From: an uncultured Muribaculum sp.
GTDB taxonomy: Bacteria; Bacteroidota; Bacteroidia; Bacteroidales; Muribaculaceae
Direction: 5' to 3'
Assembly: GCF_910583865.1 (NCBI RefSeq)
Contig: NZ_CAJTYX010000019.1
Location: 1-56,118 of the forward strand
Length of the DNA stretch: 56,118 bases
Part shown: positions 9,206 through 16,304 of the stretch, one piece after another
Numbering within the stretch: the first letter of the stretch is position 1
Layout of the letters: every line of letters starts with the position of its first letter
Notes under the pieces: model-generated
The model's database searches: none
What the model saw: the letters and a program-made list of their open reading frames with translations, nothing else
Told to the model about the DNA's origin: nothing
Program-made: the position numbers and the translations under genes

Positions 9206-10195
9206 ATGAAAATCCTAAGATATCTGTCGGCCATGGCCGCTTTAACCGCTCTGGCGGCATGCGACGACGTGAAAAGTATCCCCATGGAGGAGATAAGACC
9301 TCCCTATACATATGGCGACGCCTATTACGAGAATCTACGCGACTACAAGGCTTCCGATCATGAAATAGCCTTCGGATGGTTCGCCGACTACAACAGCTAC
9401 TCCTCCGAGGCCACCTCATTCCTTGGGCTGCCCGACTCGCTCGATATATGCTCCCTGTGGGGTGGCATCCCCTCCGACCCGCAGACTCTCGCCGAGATGC
9501 GCTTCGTCCAGAAAACGAAAGGCACCAAAATGCTCAGCGTGGCCATAACCCGCATCATGGCTGAAAGCGCCGACAAGGAATTCCGCAAGGTATTCGCCGA
9601 AGGCCGCGAAGAGGGGAATGCCGAGAAAATCGAGAAAGGCATCATCATGTATGCAGAGCACTTTCTCGACGGGGTGTTCCTCAACGACCTCGACGGCTTC
9701 GATGCCGACTACGAGCCGGAGGGTGATCCCCTGTCGGGCAGCTATTTCGAGACATTCTACAAGCATCTCGCCAAATACATGGGTCCCAACCCCGACATCA
9801 CCAAGGAGGAACGCCGCGAGCTTATCCGTGAGCGCTACGGCGACGAGATGGCCTCCCGCGACGGCATCTGCGACAAGCTCCTCTGCATCGACGCTCCGTC
9901 GGGAAAGATGGGTTCCATGGCTTCCTACAGCAATTATTTCTTCTTTCAAGCCTACGGCGGCGGAACAAGTGGTTCCGGTGGCGGATGGCCCGATGAGAAA
10001 GTAGTGCTCTGCTGCAACATGGGCGATAACTGGGGCACTGATCTCCAAGGCATGTACAATCAGGCGGCGGCCACTCCCCGCGGAGGCTTCGGAGCGTTCT
10101 ATATCCACCGTAATTATCGTATTACGGAGACAAACATTGAGCCATATTATCATTTCCGCCGTTGCATTCAGATTCAGAATCCCGCCATCTATTAA
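9206..10195 (+). CDS. GH18-like lipoprotein, possible endo-beta-N-acetylglucosaminidase
   Basis: A 329-residue lipoprotein (lipobox LAAC, about residue 19). The GH18 catalytic signature DxxDxDxE is complete in DLDGFDADYE, with D163, D166, D168 and E170. The strand before it (GVFLND) and the early strand HEIAFGWFADYNSY fit a GH18 barrel. In GH18 endo-glycosidases such as Endo BT3987 the final Glu protonates the chitobiose bond of N-glycans. Here the barrel is compact and lacks extra domains, so it could be a small enzyme or a binding protein derived from one. The intact E170 favours catalysis. Its place after susCD and before DUF1735 proteins matches N-glycan loci of Bacteroides. Confidence 0.75.
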   Translation: MKILRYLSAMAALTALAACDDVKSIPMEEIRPPYTYGDAYYENLRDYKASDHEIAFGWFADYNSYSSEATSFLGLPDSLDICSLWGGIPSDPQTLAEMRFVQKTKGTKMLSVAITRIMAESADKEFRKVFAEGREEGNAEKIEKGIIMYAEHFLDGVFLNDLDGFDADYEPEGDPLSGSYFETFYKHLAKYMGPNPDITKEERRELIRERYGDEMASRDGICDKLLCIDAPSGKMGSMASYSNYFFFQAYGGGTSGSGGGWPDEKVVLCCNMGDNWGTDLQGMYNQAAATPRGGFGAFYIHRNYRITETNIEPYYHFRRCIQIQNPAIY

Positions 10196-10207
10196 TACTG
10201 AAATGAC

Positions 10208-11182
10208 ATGAAAACCAATATATCATTAATCGGGCTGGTGGCTTCAGCTGCAATCCTGTTTACGGGATGTAGCGATGACGAGAAGATGCCTGACTTCCCC
10301 GGCAATCCGAATCCTATAGTGTTTACCGGTGATAATTCGGCCACATTCAAGATTACACAAACTCCGGTAAGCACTATCCAGACTGTGGAGTGGAGTATCG
10401 GCGTCAAAAGCAACAAAGCTCCTAAATCCGATGTCAGGGTGACGATGGGTATTGACAATTCCCTTATTGCCGCATACAACGCGGAGCATAAGACCAACTA
10501 TCAGGCTGTGCCCGCCGGGGTCGTGGTATTTGAGAATCAGGTGATGACTATCCCCGCTGGAGAAAGAGAGTCCGTCGAAGAAACCAAGATGAAGCTTACG
10601 GAGGATTCTGAGCTGCTCGCCTCGCTCAACTCTACCGATGGCTACCTGGTGCCTGTGACGGTGACCGGGGTGGAGGGCGCACAGCTCGCTGTGTCACGTT
10701 CTTCCGTATCCTACATAGCGCTGCCAATAGTTTTCGACAACGTGCAGCAGGGTGTCGGCATAGAGGCCGCCACTGGAACTGCCGTCAACGACCATACGGG
10801 TTGGTTCTGCAATACCAATATCGAGGGTTTTGATGCGTCCACGTTTGTCGATGGAGATCCTGCGACCTATACTACAAGTTATAATTCTGACATAGAATTG
10901 GTAGTGGATATGGGACGCGAATATAATTTCGATGCTATAGAGGCATGTTATCAGGAGCCGTGGGGCCAGAAACTGATTCGCGGCAGTCTCAGTGAGGGCA
11001 CCGACATCTCGATAAGCTCGGATAGCAAATCATGGGTGACGGTTGGAACCGTTAAATCCGGGACTTTTAAGTATGGTACCCAGTTTGTGGTATTGTATGC
11101 TCCTATAAAAGCCCGTTATATCCGTTTGAACATACCGAATAAGTTCCAGTGCGGTTCCATCAATATATATGAAACCAAATAA
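10208..11182 (+). CDS. DUF1735 + F5/8C-like lipoprotein, probable surface glycan-binding protein
   Basis: A 324-residue lipoprotein (lipobox LFTGC, about residue 21). Residues about 40-175 resemble the DUF1735 (BT_3987-like N-terminal) domain, with the typical stretch LIAAYNAEHKTNYQAVP. Residues about 190-324 resemble a discoidin (F5/8 type C) carbohydrate-binding domain: ASTFVDGDPATYTTSY, LVVDMGREYNFDAIE, ARYIRLNIP. No catalytic motif is seen. It probably holds the glycan at the surface for its PUL 1 neighbours. Its codon use is visibly more AT-rich than that of the flanking genes, which may point to a separate history for this module. Confidence 0.85.
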   Translation: MKTNISLIGLVASAAILFTGCSDDEKMPDFPGNPNPIVFTGDNSATFKITQTPVSTIQTVEWSIGVKSNKAPKSDVRVTMGIDNSLIAAYNAEHKTNYQAVPAGVVVFENQVMTIPAGERESVEETKMKLTEDSELLASLNSTDGYLVPVTVTGVEGAQLAVSRSSVSYIALPIVFDNVQQGVGIEAATGTAVNDHTGWFCNTNIEGFDASTFVDGDPATYTTSYNSDIELVVDMGREYNFDAIEACYQEPWGQKLIRGSLSEGTDISISSDSKSWVTVGTVKSGTFKYGTQFVVLYAPIKARYIRLNIPNKFQCGSINIYETK

Positions 11183-11197
11183 TCTGATCAGGAAAAT

Positions 11198-12406
11198 ATG
11201 AAAAAATATATTTTATCCCTATGCGCGGTAGCGGCCATAGTCATGGCCGGCTGCGACAAGGGCACGGAGTTCAACGACAACGTCTTTGTCACCGGCGCGC
11301 TTGACTCACAGAACATCCGCTTCAACATCGACGGCCAGTCGACCATGGCCCTCACGGTGACCTCCTCCATCAAGGCCGAGTCCGACATCAACGTGCAGAT
11401 GCGCCCGGCACCTGAGCTGCTCGATGCCTACAACAGGAAAACCGGCCGCCAATATCAGATGCCCCCCGAGGATGCCTACTCCATAGAGGATGGCAACGTG
11501 GTAATCAAGTCGGGCAGCAACATGTCGACACAGATGATCCTCCACGCCGATTCTGAGGCCCTGAAGGAGGGTGTGGGCTATTGCCTCCCCGTCACCATCT
11601 CCGGGGCCGACGGTGGCCTCGTTCCTATGGAGTCGGCGCGGACGGTCTATATCCTGTTCACCAAGGTGATCAGCATCAAGGTCGCAAACCTCGGAAGGTC
11701 CGGTGGCTACGACATCAAGGGATTCTGGAAGAGCGTCAACGAGAACACTCCAGTAGAAGCCTTGCAGCAGATGACCCTCGAGATGAAAGTGTTCCCCCTG
11801 TCGTTCGGCAGCAATCCGCGCAACGGAAACGACATCAGTTCGCTCTGCGGCTGCGAGGAGAATTTCCTCTTCCGCTTCGGCGACGGTGCCGGTAATCCTA
11901 CCAACAAGCTACAGCTTGCCAAGGGTGCTATCGGAGCCGACAGCCACCCCAACAAAAAAGATCATTACGACACCTGGGCCGAAGAATTGTTCCCCACAGG
12001 GCGCTGGCTTCACTTCGCCGCCGTCTACGACGGTAAGTACCTCCGCATCTATCTCGACGGGAGGCAGATACATTTCGTGGAGACGAAAAATGGCGGTACC
12101 ATCAACCTTTCCATGGCCTACAACGGTCATGACTGGAGCGACGGATTCACCATCGGACGCTCCGCAGGAAACGGGCGTAACTTCAACGGCTACATATCGG
12201 AATGCCGCGTATGGAACGTGGCCCGCACGCTCGACCAGCTCAATAACGGCATCTGCTATGTCGATCCCGACTCCGAGGGCCTCGTCGCCTACTGGCGCTT
12301 CGACCATGAGGAGAACGGCACGGTGCGCGACGAGACCGGCCATGGCTATGACGCTACACGCTTCGGCTCCGTCACCTACGTCGACGGGCAGAAGTGTCCC
12401 TATTGA
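11198..12406 (+). CDS. DUF1735 + LamG (concanavalin A-like) lipoprotein
   Basis: A 402-residue lipoprotein (lipobox VMAGC, about residue 19). A DUF1735 domain covers about 30-155 (ELLDAYNRKTGRQYQMPPE). A LamG/jelly-roll domain covers about 165-400, shown by RWLHFAAVYDGKYLRIYLDG, GFTIGRSAGNGRNFNGYISE and CRVWNVARTLDQL, the hallmark end of LamG_3 domains. No catalytic residues are recognised, so it is probably a surface glycan-binding protein. It resembles BT3985/BT3986-type members of the B. thetaiotaomicron high-mannose N-glycan locus (recalled from the literature, not searched). It is the last gene of PUL 1 and is followed by a terminator. Confidence 0.87.
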   Translation: MKKYILSLCAVAAIVMAGCDKGTEFNDNVFVTGALDSQNIRFNIDGQSTMALTVTSSIKAESDINVQMRPAPELLDAYNRKTGRQYQMPPEDAYSIEDGNVVIKSGSNMSTQMILHADSEALKEGVGYCLPVTISGADGGLVPMESARTVYILFTKVISIKVANLGRSGGYDIKGFWKSVNENTPVEALQQMTLEMKVFPLSFGSNPRNGNDISSLCGCEENFLFRFGDGAGNPTNKLQLAKGAIGADSHPNKKDHYDTWAEELFPTGRWLHFAAVYDGKYLRIYLDGRQIHFVETKNGGTINLSMAYNGHDWSDGFTIGRSAGNGRNFNGYISECRVWNVARTLDQLNNGICYVDPDSEGLVAYWRFDHEENGTVRDETGHGYDATRFGSVTYVDGQKCPY

Positions 12407-12467
12407 AAATTTGCATCAATGGTACTATGAAGGTTTATTAGAAGATGACTTTAGTGTGAAAATGAGT

Positions 12468-12506
12468 GGATATGGAGTGGCAGTGATGTCGCTCCATATT
12501 CTTTTT
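12468..12506 (+). terminator. Terminator of PUL 1
   Basis: ATATGGAG (12470-12477) pairs with CTCCATAT (12492-12499). TCTTTTT follows to 12506. Confidence 0.75.
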
Positions 12507-12561
12507 ATGCAGGTCTGTCGGGACGGGAATGGGCTATGGATGGAAAAAACGGATGGACCAG

Positions 12562-12598
12562 AAAAAAGAGGTGCATATCTTCACAGACGGGCACCTCT
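12562..12598 (-). terminator. Terminator of the small RNA
   Basis: On the minus strand AGAGGTGC (12598-12591) pairs perfectly with GCACCTCT (12574-12567). T6 follows (12567-12562). Confidence 0.85.
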
Positions 12599-12773
12599 AT
12601 AACCAAAATTCAAGTATATATTCTCTGTAGTCTAACAAAATGTTGCCAACTGTCAACAATCATAGGGAGCCTGCGGAACGTCAGTCGCCAGGCAGATATG
12701 AGAAAGAAGAGTGGAATCTTACGTTCTTGCGACTGTGTTATCCGAGGTCCCCGAGGGGTAACTTTCAACAAGC
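12562..12773 (-). ncRNA. ssrS: Structured small RNA of about 210 nt, possibly 6S RNA (Bacteroidales-1 type)
   Basis: No open reading frame explains this stretch, but it has a consensus minus-strand promoter (12779-12810) and ends in a strong terminator (12562-12598). The transcript folds into one long, interrupted rod. CAGTCGC (12682-12688) pairs with GCGACTG (12729-12735). GGG, CCT and CGGA (12665-12677) pair in order with TCCG, AGG and CCC (12741-12751). TGTTG (12641-12645) pairs with CAACA (12766-12770). A long apical segment (12689-12728) lies inside. Size, rod shape and stand-alone transcription are those of 6S RNA, which mimics an open promoter and binds RNA polymerase. The assignment to 6S is inference. 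That this is a transcribed structured RNA is much firmer. Confidence 0.6.
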
Positions 12774-12778
12774 TGATG

Positions 12779-12810
12779 CAAAGTTAGTTTTTTATTTTGA
12801 GTTACAACAA
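12779..12810 (-). promoter_or_regulatory. Promoter of the small RNA
   Basis: On the minus strand: TTG at 12810-12808 (a second TTG at 12807-12805), spacers of 21 or 18 bp, and -7 TAACTTTG (12786-12779). The expected start is near 12772. There is no protein gene downstream on this strand before the terminator at 12562. Confidence 0.75.
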
Positions 12811-13078
12811 ATTCAAAATCAAAATAAAACTAAAAAAGACGATTTTCTTGAACTTTATCGACAAAACTTTGTTATGCACGCATTTATGTGATTTATATGG
12901 CAAAAATACCGCGTTATTGGACCTCCTTGATTATTGTTTATTTGGTTAATTAACGATTTTAACTTTACTTAACGCGGTCGGGCGCCTTCCGAGACTGCTT
13001 CGGAGTCACGGATGACATAGTCCGGGCGTAGGGGTACACATTCTGATAAATCTACATCCACCTTTATTTCTCTGTGTG

Positions 13079-13096
13079 CTCCGTGTGCTCTGTGCG
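13079..13096 (+). repeat. Dispersed 18-bp repeat, copy 1
   Basis: CTCCGTGTGCTCTGTGCG is identical to 36218-36235, 23 kb away. Both copies lie in intergenic DNA. Confidence 0.8.
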
Positions 13097-13100
13097 ATAT

Positions 13101-13147
13101 AAAAAATCCACGCTCCGGAATCTGCATCGCGCAGCCTCCGGAGCGTG
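13101..13147 (-). terminator. Terminator of the PUL 2 operon
   Basis: CACGCTCCGG (13109-13118) pairs perfectly with CCGGAGCGTG (13138-13147). On the minus strand T6 follows (13106-13101). It lies 33 bp past the last stop of PUL 2. Between 12811 and 13078 I see nothing else. Confidence 0.85.
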
Positions 13148-13179
13148 TTTCGTGTCAGAATGTGCCTATGAATGTGAAT

Positions 13180-14772
13180 TTATTGTACTTTGACCTGTGA
13201 GAGCTTCACCCATCCCGAAGGAGTCTTGTCGCGCGACACGGCCAGCTGTATTGCCGGGGTGTTGTTCTTGCGGGTGTTGACGATGGCCACGCCCCAGGTG
13301 TAGTCGCCCGCTGAGACGGAGGGCTTCACTGAGAGGGTGTAGTCGTAGGGGTTGCCCGAGCGCCATTCGGAAGGCTCGCATCCGTTATCGACGAACACCT
13401 GTACAGCCTCGCCGGCGGCGTTGAGGAGGGCGAAAGCCACCTTGTACTTGTAGTTCCACTGCGGCAGGTTGTTTGGGAAATAGCCCCAGCCCACGTTACG
13501 CCAGCGATGTCCTATCGAGGCATCCGCTCCACTCTTCATGGCCGTCGGCATCGACACCTTCTCGGGGTACAGGCGGTAGCCACCCTCGGCGTTGAAGCGC
13601 TTCACGAGGTTGAAGCTCGTCTTGAACCATGACTCCGTCTCGTCGCCCACGCGGAAGTCCATCATATTGACGTGGGCCTCCTTCGACGAGTCGAACTCGC
13701 CCTGGCGCACATCCTCCGGATGGTCCCTGCGGTAGCCAGCGCCGTCGTTCCAATAGCTGTGGGAGCTTACGATATAGCCGCCCTCCATCAGTATGGGGAG
13801 CTTATAGGCCCATGTGCGGGCGAAAGCCTTCTCCCAGTCGGCGTAGCCCCAGTCGGCATTGTTCATGCCGAACGCGTCGGAGCGCAGGCAGTAGCCGTTC
13901 TTGATGGCTATCCCCATAAGTGCCTCGCTGTCGGGCTGCGCCTCCTTGCCGGAGCTTACGGGGTGGCCGAGCTGGCGGTGGTAGTTGATCACCAGGGGCA
14001 CCTCGGTGAAGTTGTCGGCATACAGGCGTGTGATCCACTCCATGGTGTTGGCCTTGTATTCGACAGTCTTGTCGGTGATGGCGTTGCCCTGCTCGTAGCA
14101 GACGTTGTGACCCTCGCCCCACTTGCCCAGACCGTAAGCGTCGATGAAAGCAGTGGTCTCGGGGTTGTTGAAGCGCTGCGCGAAGGCGCGCACGAACTTC
14201 TCGTAGTACTGGCGCCAGATCGGGTCCATTGCGAGGGGAGTCTTGCGGTCGGGATATTTCGAATCTTGCAGCCAGTATTCCGCGCCTGCGTCAAACACGA
14301 ACTGCGGGGTGTTCTCCCTTTGGTCGCGTCCGTCGACCACCACGCGGAATGCTATCGGCAGTTTAAGCTCTTCGGCGCGGGCCACGAGCTTGGCTATTTT
14401 GTTGTTGGGGTCCTCCCATGCGTATTTCCCGTCGGAGGGGTTGAGCGACTTCCATCCGGTGCGGATGTAGCATGCCGAGGAGTAGTCGCGCACGTAGACG
14501 TTCTTGCCGAGCTCCGACAGGTAGATCTGTTTGTCGAAGTATGAAGGCTCGGCCGATCCTGACACGTACATCACCCATCCGTTCATGGGGTTGCGGAGCA
14601 TGTCGGTGGTGTTGACCGACATGGTCAGCTCGGTGTTGCCTGCTATTGAGGGGCCTGCGCCCTGGCCTCCGCCGTTGCCGGTGCCCGGATCGTCATCGCC
14701 TCCGCCGCATGAGCCGAGCATCAGGGTTGAAGCTGCAAGAATGCTGAATATCATTTTGTTGTCTGATTTCAT
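13180..14772 (-). CDS. Lipoprotein resembling DUF4874/DUF4832 proteins, possible glycoside hydrolase (PUL 2)
   Basis: A 530-residue lipoprotein. The start at 14772 is chosen because it gives a clean SPII signal (MKSDNKMIFS... LMLGSC, Cys22). After a Gly/Asp-rich linker the sequence reads RNPMNGWVMY, the opening of DUF4874/DUF4832-like proteins. A barrel-like region follows, with SLNPSDGKYAWED, KLVARAEELKLPIAFRVVV and AFIDAYGLGKWGEGH. A last strand reads LPILMEGGYIV. E220 (in KWGEG) and E330 (in LMEGG), each at a strand end, would suit an acid/base and nucleophile pair. The C-terminal 110 residues look like a beta-sandwich. It is the only possible enzyme of PUL 2, so it may start breakdown of that locus's glycan. 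Substrate and catalysis are unproven. Confidence 0.7.
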   Translation of the reverse strand: MKSDNKMIFSILAASTLMLGSCGGGDDDPGTGNGGGQGAGPSIAGNTELTMSVNTTDMLRNPMNGWVMYVSGSAEPSYFDKQIYLSELGKNVYVRDYSSACYIRTGWKSLNPSDGKYAWEDPNNKIAKLVARAEELKLPIAFRVVVDGRDQRENTPQFVFDAGAEYWLQDSKYPDRKTPLAMDPIWRQYYEKFVRAFAQRFNNPETTAFIDAYGLGKWGEGHNVCYEQGNAITDKTVEYKANTMEWITRLYADNFTEVPLVINYHRQLGHPVSSGKEAQPDSEALMGIAIKNGYCLRSDAFGMNNADWGYADWEKAFARTWAYKLPILMEGGYIVSSHSYWNDGAGYRRDHPEDVRQGEFDSSKEAHVNMMDFRVGDETESWFKTSFNLVKRFNAEGGYRLYPEKVSMPTAMKSGADASIGHRWRNVGWGYFPNNLPQWNYKYKVAFALLNAAGEAVQVFVDNGCEPSEWRSGNPYDYTLSVKPSVSAGDYTWGVAIVNTRKNNTPAIQLAVSRDKTPSGWVKLSQVKVQ

Positions 14773-14832
14773 GATTGTGAGTGTATTTACAGGAGAGGGA
14801 GGATGTTGCAAGACTCGATATTTTTATCGTCA

Positions 14833-14920
14833 GATGTAGGGATGCACCCCCGGTGCATCCGCCGACCGATTGATAGCCGGAGCTTGACCGGCGGATGCTC
14901 CCGGGGTGCATCCCTACATC
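14833..14920. repeat. REP-like long inverted repeat inside PUL 2
   Basis: GATGTAGGGATGCACCCC (14833-14850) is mirrored by GGGGTGCATCCCTACATC (14903-14920). The pairing continues inward through the CGGCGGATGC region, giving arms of about 35 bp around a short centre. It lies between the SusE-like gene and the DUF4832-type gene, so the transcript would carry a very stable hairpin there. A diverged half copy is at 38345-38381. Confidence 0.85.
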
Positions 14921-14955
14921 TTAGAGTTTTGCCATATCCTCTTGGTCGCTGTGGA

Positions 14956-16257
14956 TTATTTTTTCTGCGCGAGGAGAGTATTGTTACGGAGGTCGAATAT
15001 TATAAAGTTCGTTTCCGAAGGCATCTTTATATAGGAATTGCGAGTATTGCTGTCTGCTCCACCGTGGAGATAGAATACTTTATTGAGTTCGGCGGCAACT
15101 TCCTGTTTACCTCCATCGGCAGTAAGCGGGCATGTGAAGCAGTAGGCGTTGTTCTGATTGTGGGCCGGATTATGATTTTCTTCAGTTTTTCCGCAGTTAA
15201 AGTCTTTTGAAATACAAAATTTCATGGGGCCTGCAAGTGTTTTGAGGGGATTGTTGGCACCATCGAAGATAAACACCTGCGGGTCGGCCAGCGACTGAAC
15301 GAGTCCGAGTGTCTTGACGCCCCATCCTGTGCCTGACCCGAAAGCATATAAATCGGTTACTTCGATAGTAACAAAAGGCTCTTTTACGTCACCGTTGGCC
15401 TGGAATGTTACTACGAGCGGCTGGAGGTCGGTTGCCTCAGAGTAGATGGTGGCGGTCTTATCGGTCATGTTAATCACGATGCGGTATTCGCCGGCGGCAG
15501 GCACTGTCCATGCGCTCTTGGTCTCGGTCATCTCGACGCGCATCGGAGTGCCGTCGGCTATGGCTGTAGAGCCGTCAACGTTGTGGAGGTAGTAGGTAAC
15601 GCCGTCGAATTCCACCGGTATCTGGAGCTCGCCTGGAGAGAGCGTGCCCTTCCATGCATAGACGTTCTCGTTCTCAAGGGTCTTGTTGATCTCGGTGCTC
15701 TCGGCCACTGCGTTGCCTCCTACCGACATCTTGTCGCACGCGAATATGATTACCTGTATGGGCTTCACCTGGGCGCTGACCTTGCGCACCTCCGGGGTCT
15801 CAAACTCGCTGCCGCCTGTCCAGTCGGCAATCACGCGGAACTCGAGGGTGAACGGTTTGTTGACGGGCAGACCCCAGCGGTCGGAGTACCAGTTGTTGAG
15901 CTGCTCGTGGGTGAACGTTGCGGTGTAGCGGCCTGTGGCGTCGTCGTAGGTGTAGTCAAATCCCACGCCGGAGGTGATCACCGTCTTTGAACCGAAACTG
16001 TTGCCCAGCACGTCGAGTTCGGCCTTGTAGTTGAGCATGTAGTCGTCGGGCATCGAGCGGGCGGGAGTCCAGCTGAATGTGATGGCCGGGGCCTGGAGGT
16101 TGTTCTCGTCGATCTCTACTGTCGGGTTCTCGCACGTGAGGTTCATCGTCTCGTGCACCGGATCGATGTCGGTGTCGTAGGGATCGTAGGTGCACGAAGC
16201 CGTGGCAAGTGCGGCCGCCGTTATTGCGGCAGCTTTGATATAAGATATATATTTCAT
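14956..16257 (-). CDS. SusE-like outer-membrane glycan-binding lipoprotein (PUL 2)
   Basis: A 433-residue lipoprotein (lipobox ATASC at about residue 22). The N-terminal domain (about 40-165) has the SusE pattern: AITFSWTPARS...MLNYKAELDVLG... and PFTLEFRVIADW. Two beta-sandwich modules follow (about 170-275 and 285-433), the first containing YAWKGTLSPGELQIPVEFDG, as in the starch-binding domains of SusE/SusF. SusE proteins hold the glycan at the cell surface and have no enzymatic role. It follows SusD by 47 bp and belongs to the PUL 2 operon. Confidence 0.88.
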   Translation of the reverse strand: MKYISYIKAAAITAAALATASCTYDPYDTDIDPVHETMNLTCENPTVEIDENNLQAPAITFSWTPARSMPDDYMLNYKAELDVLGNSFGSKTVITSGVGFDYTYDDATGRYTATFTHEQLNNWYSDRWGLPVNKPFTLEFRVIADWTGGSEFETPEVRKVSAQVKPIQVIIFACDKMSVGGNAVAESTEINKTLENENVYAWKGTLSPGELQIPVEFDGVTYYLHNVDGSTAIADGTPMRVEMTETKSAWTVPAAGEYRIVINMTDKTATIYSEATDLQPLVVTFQANGDVKEPFVTIEVTDLYAFGSGTGWGVKTLGLVQSLADPQVFIFDGANNPLKTLAGPMKFCISKDFNCGKTEENHNPAHNQNNAYCFTCPLTADGGKQEVAAELNKVFYLHGGADSNTRNSYIKMPSETNFIIFDLRNNTLLAQKK

Positions 16258-16304
16258 GTTTTATCCTTTGAATTTATTGGTTATGCCGATATCAGGTGAC
16301 AGCA

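Noticed and set aside
12410..12891. Several frames of 80-240 codons between PUL 1 and PUL 2
   Set aside because: They run past the PUL 1 terminator and through the structured RNA. No promoter or protein features support them.
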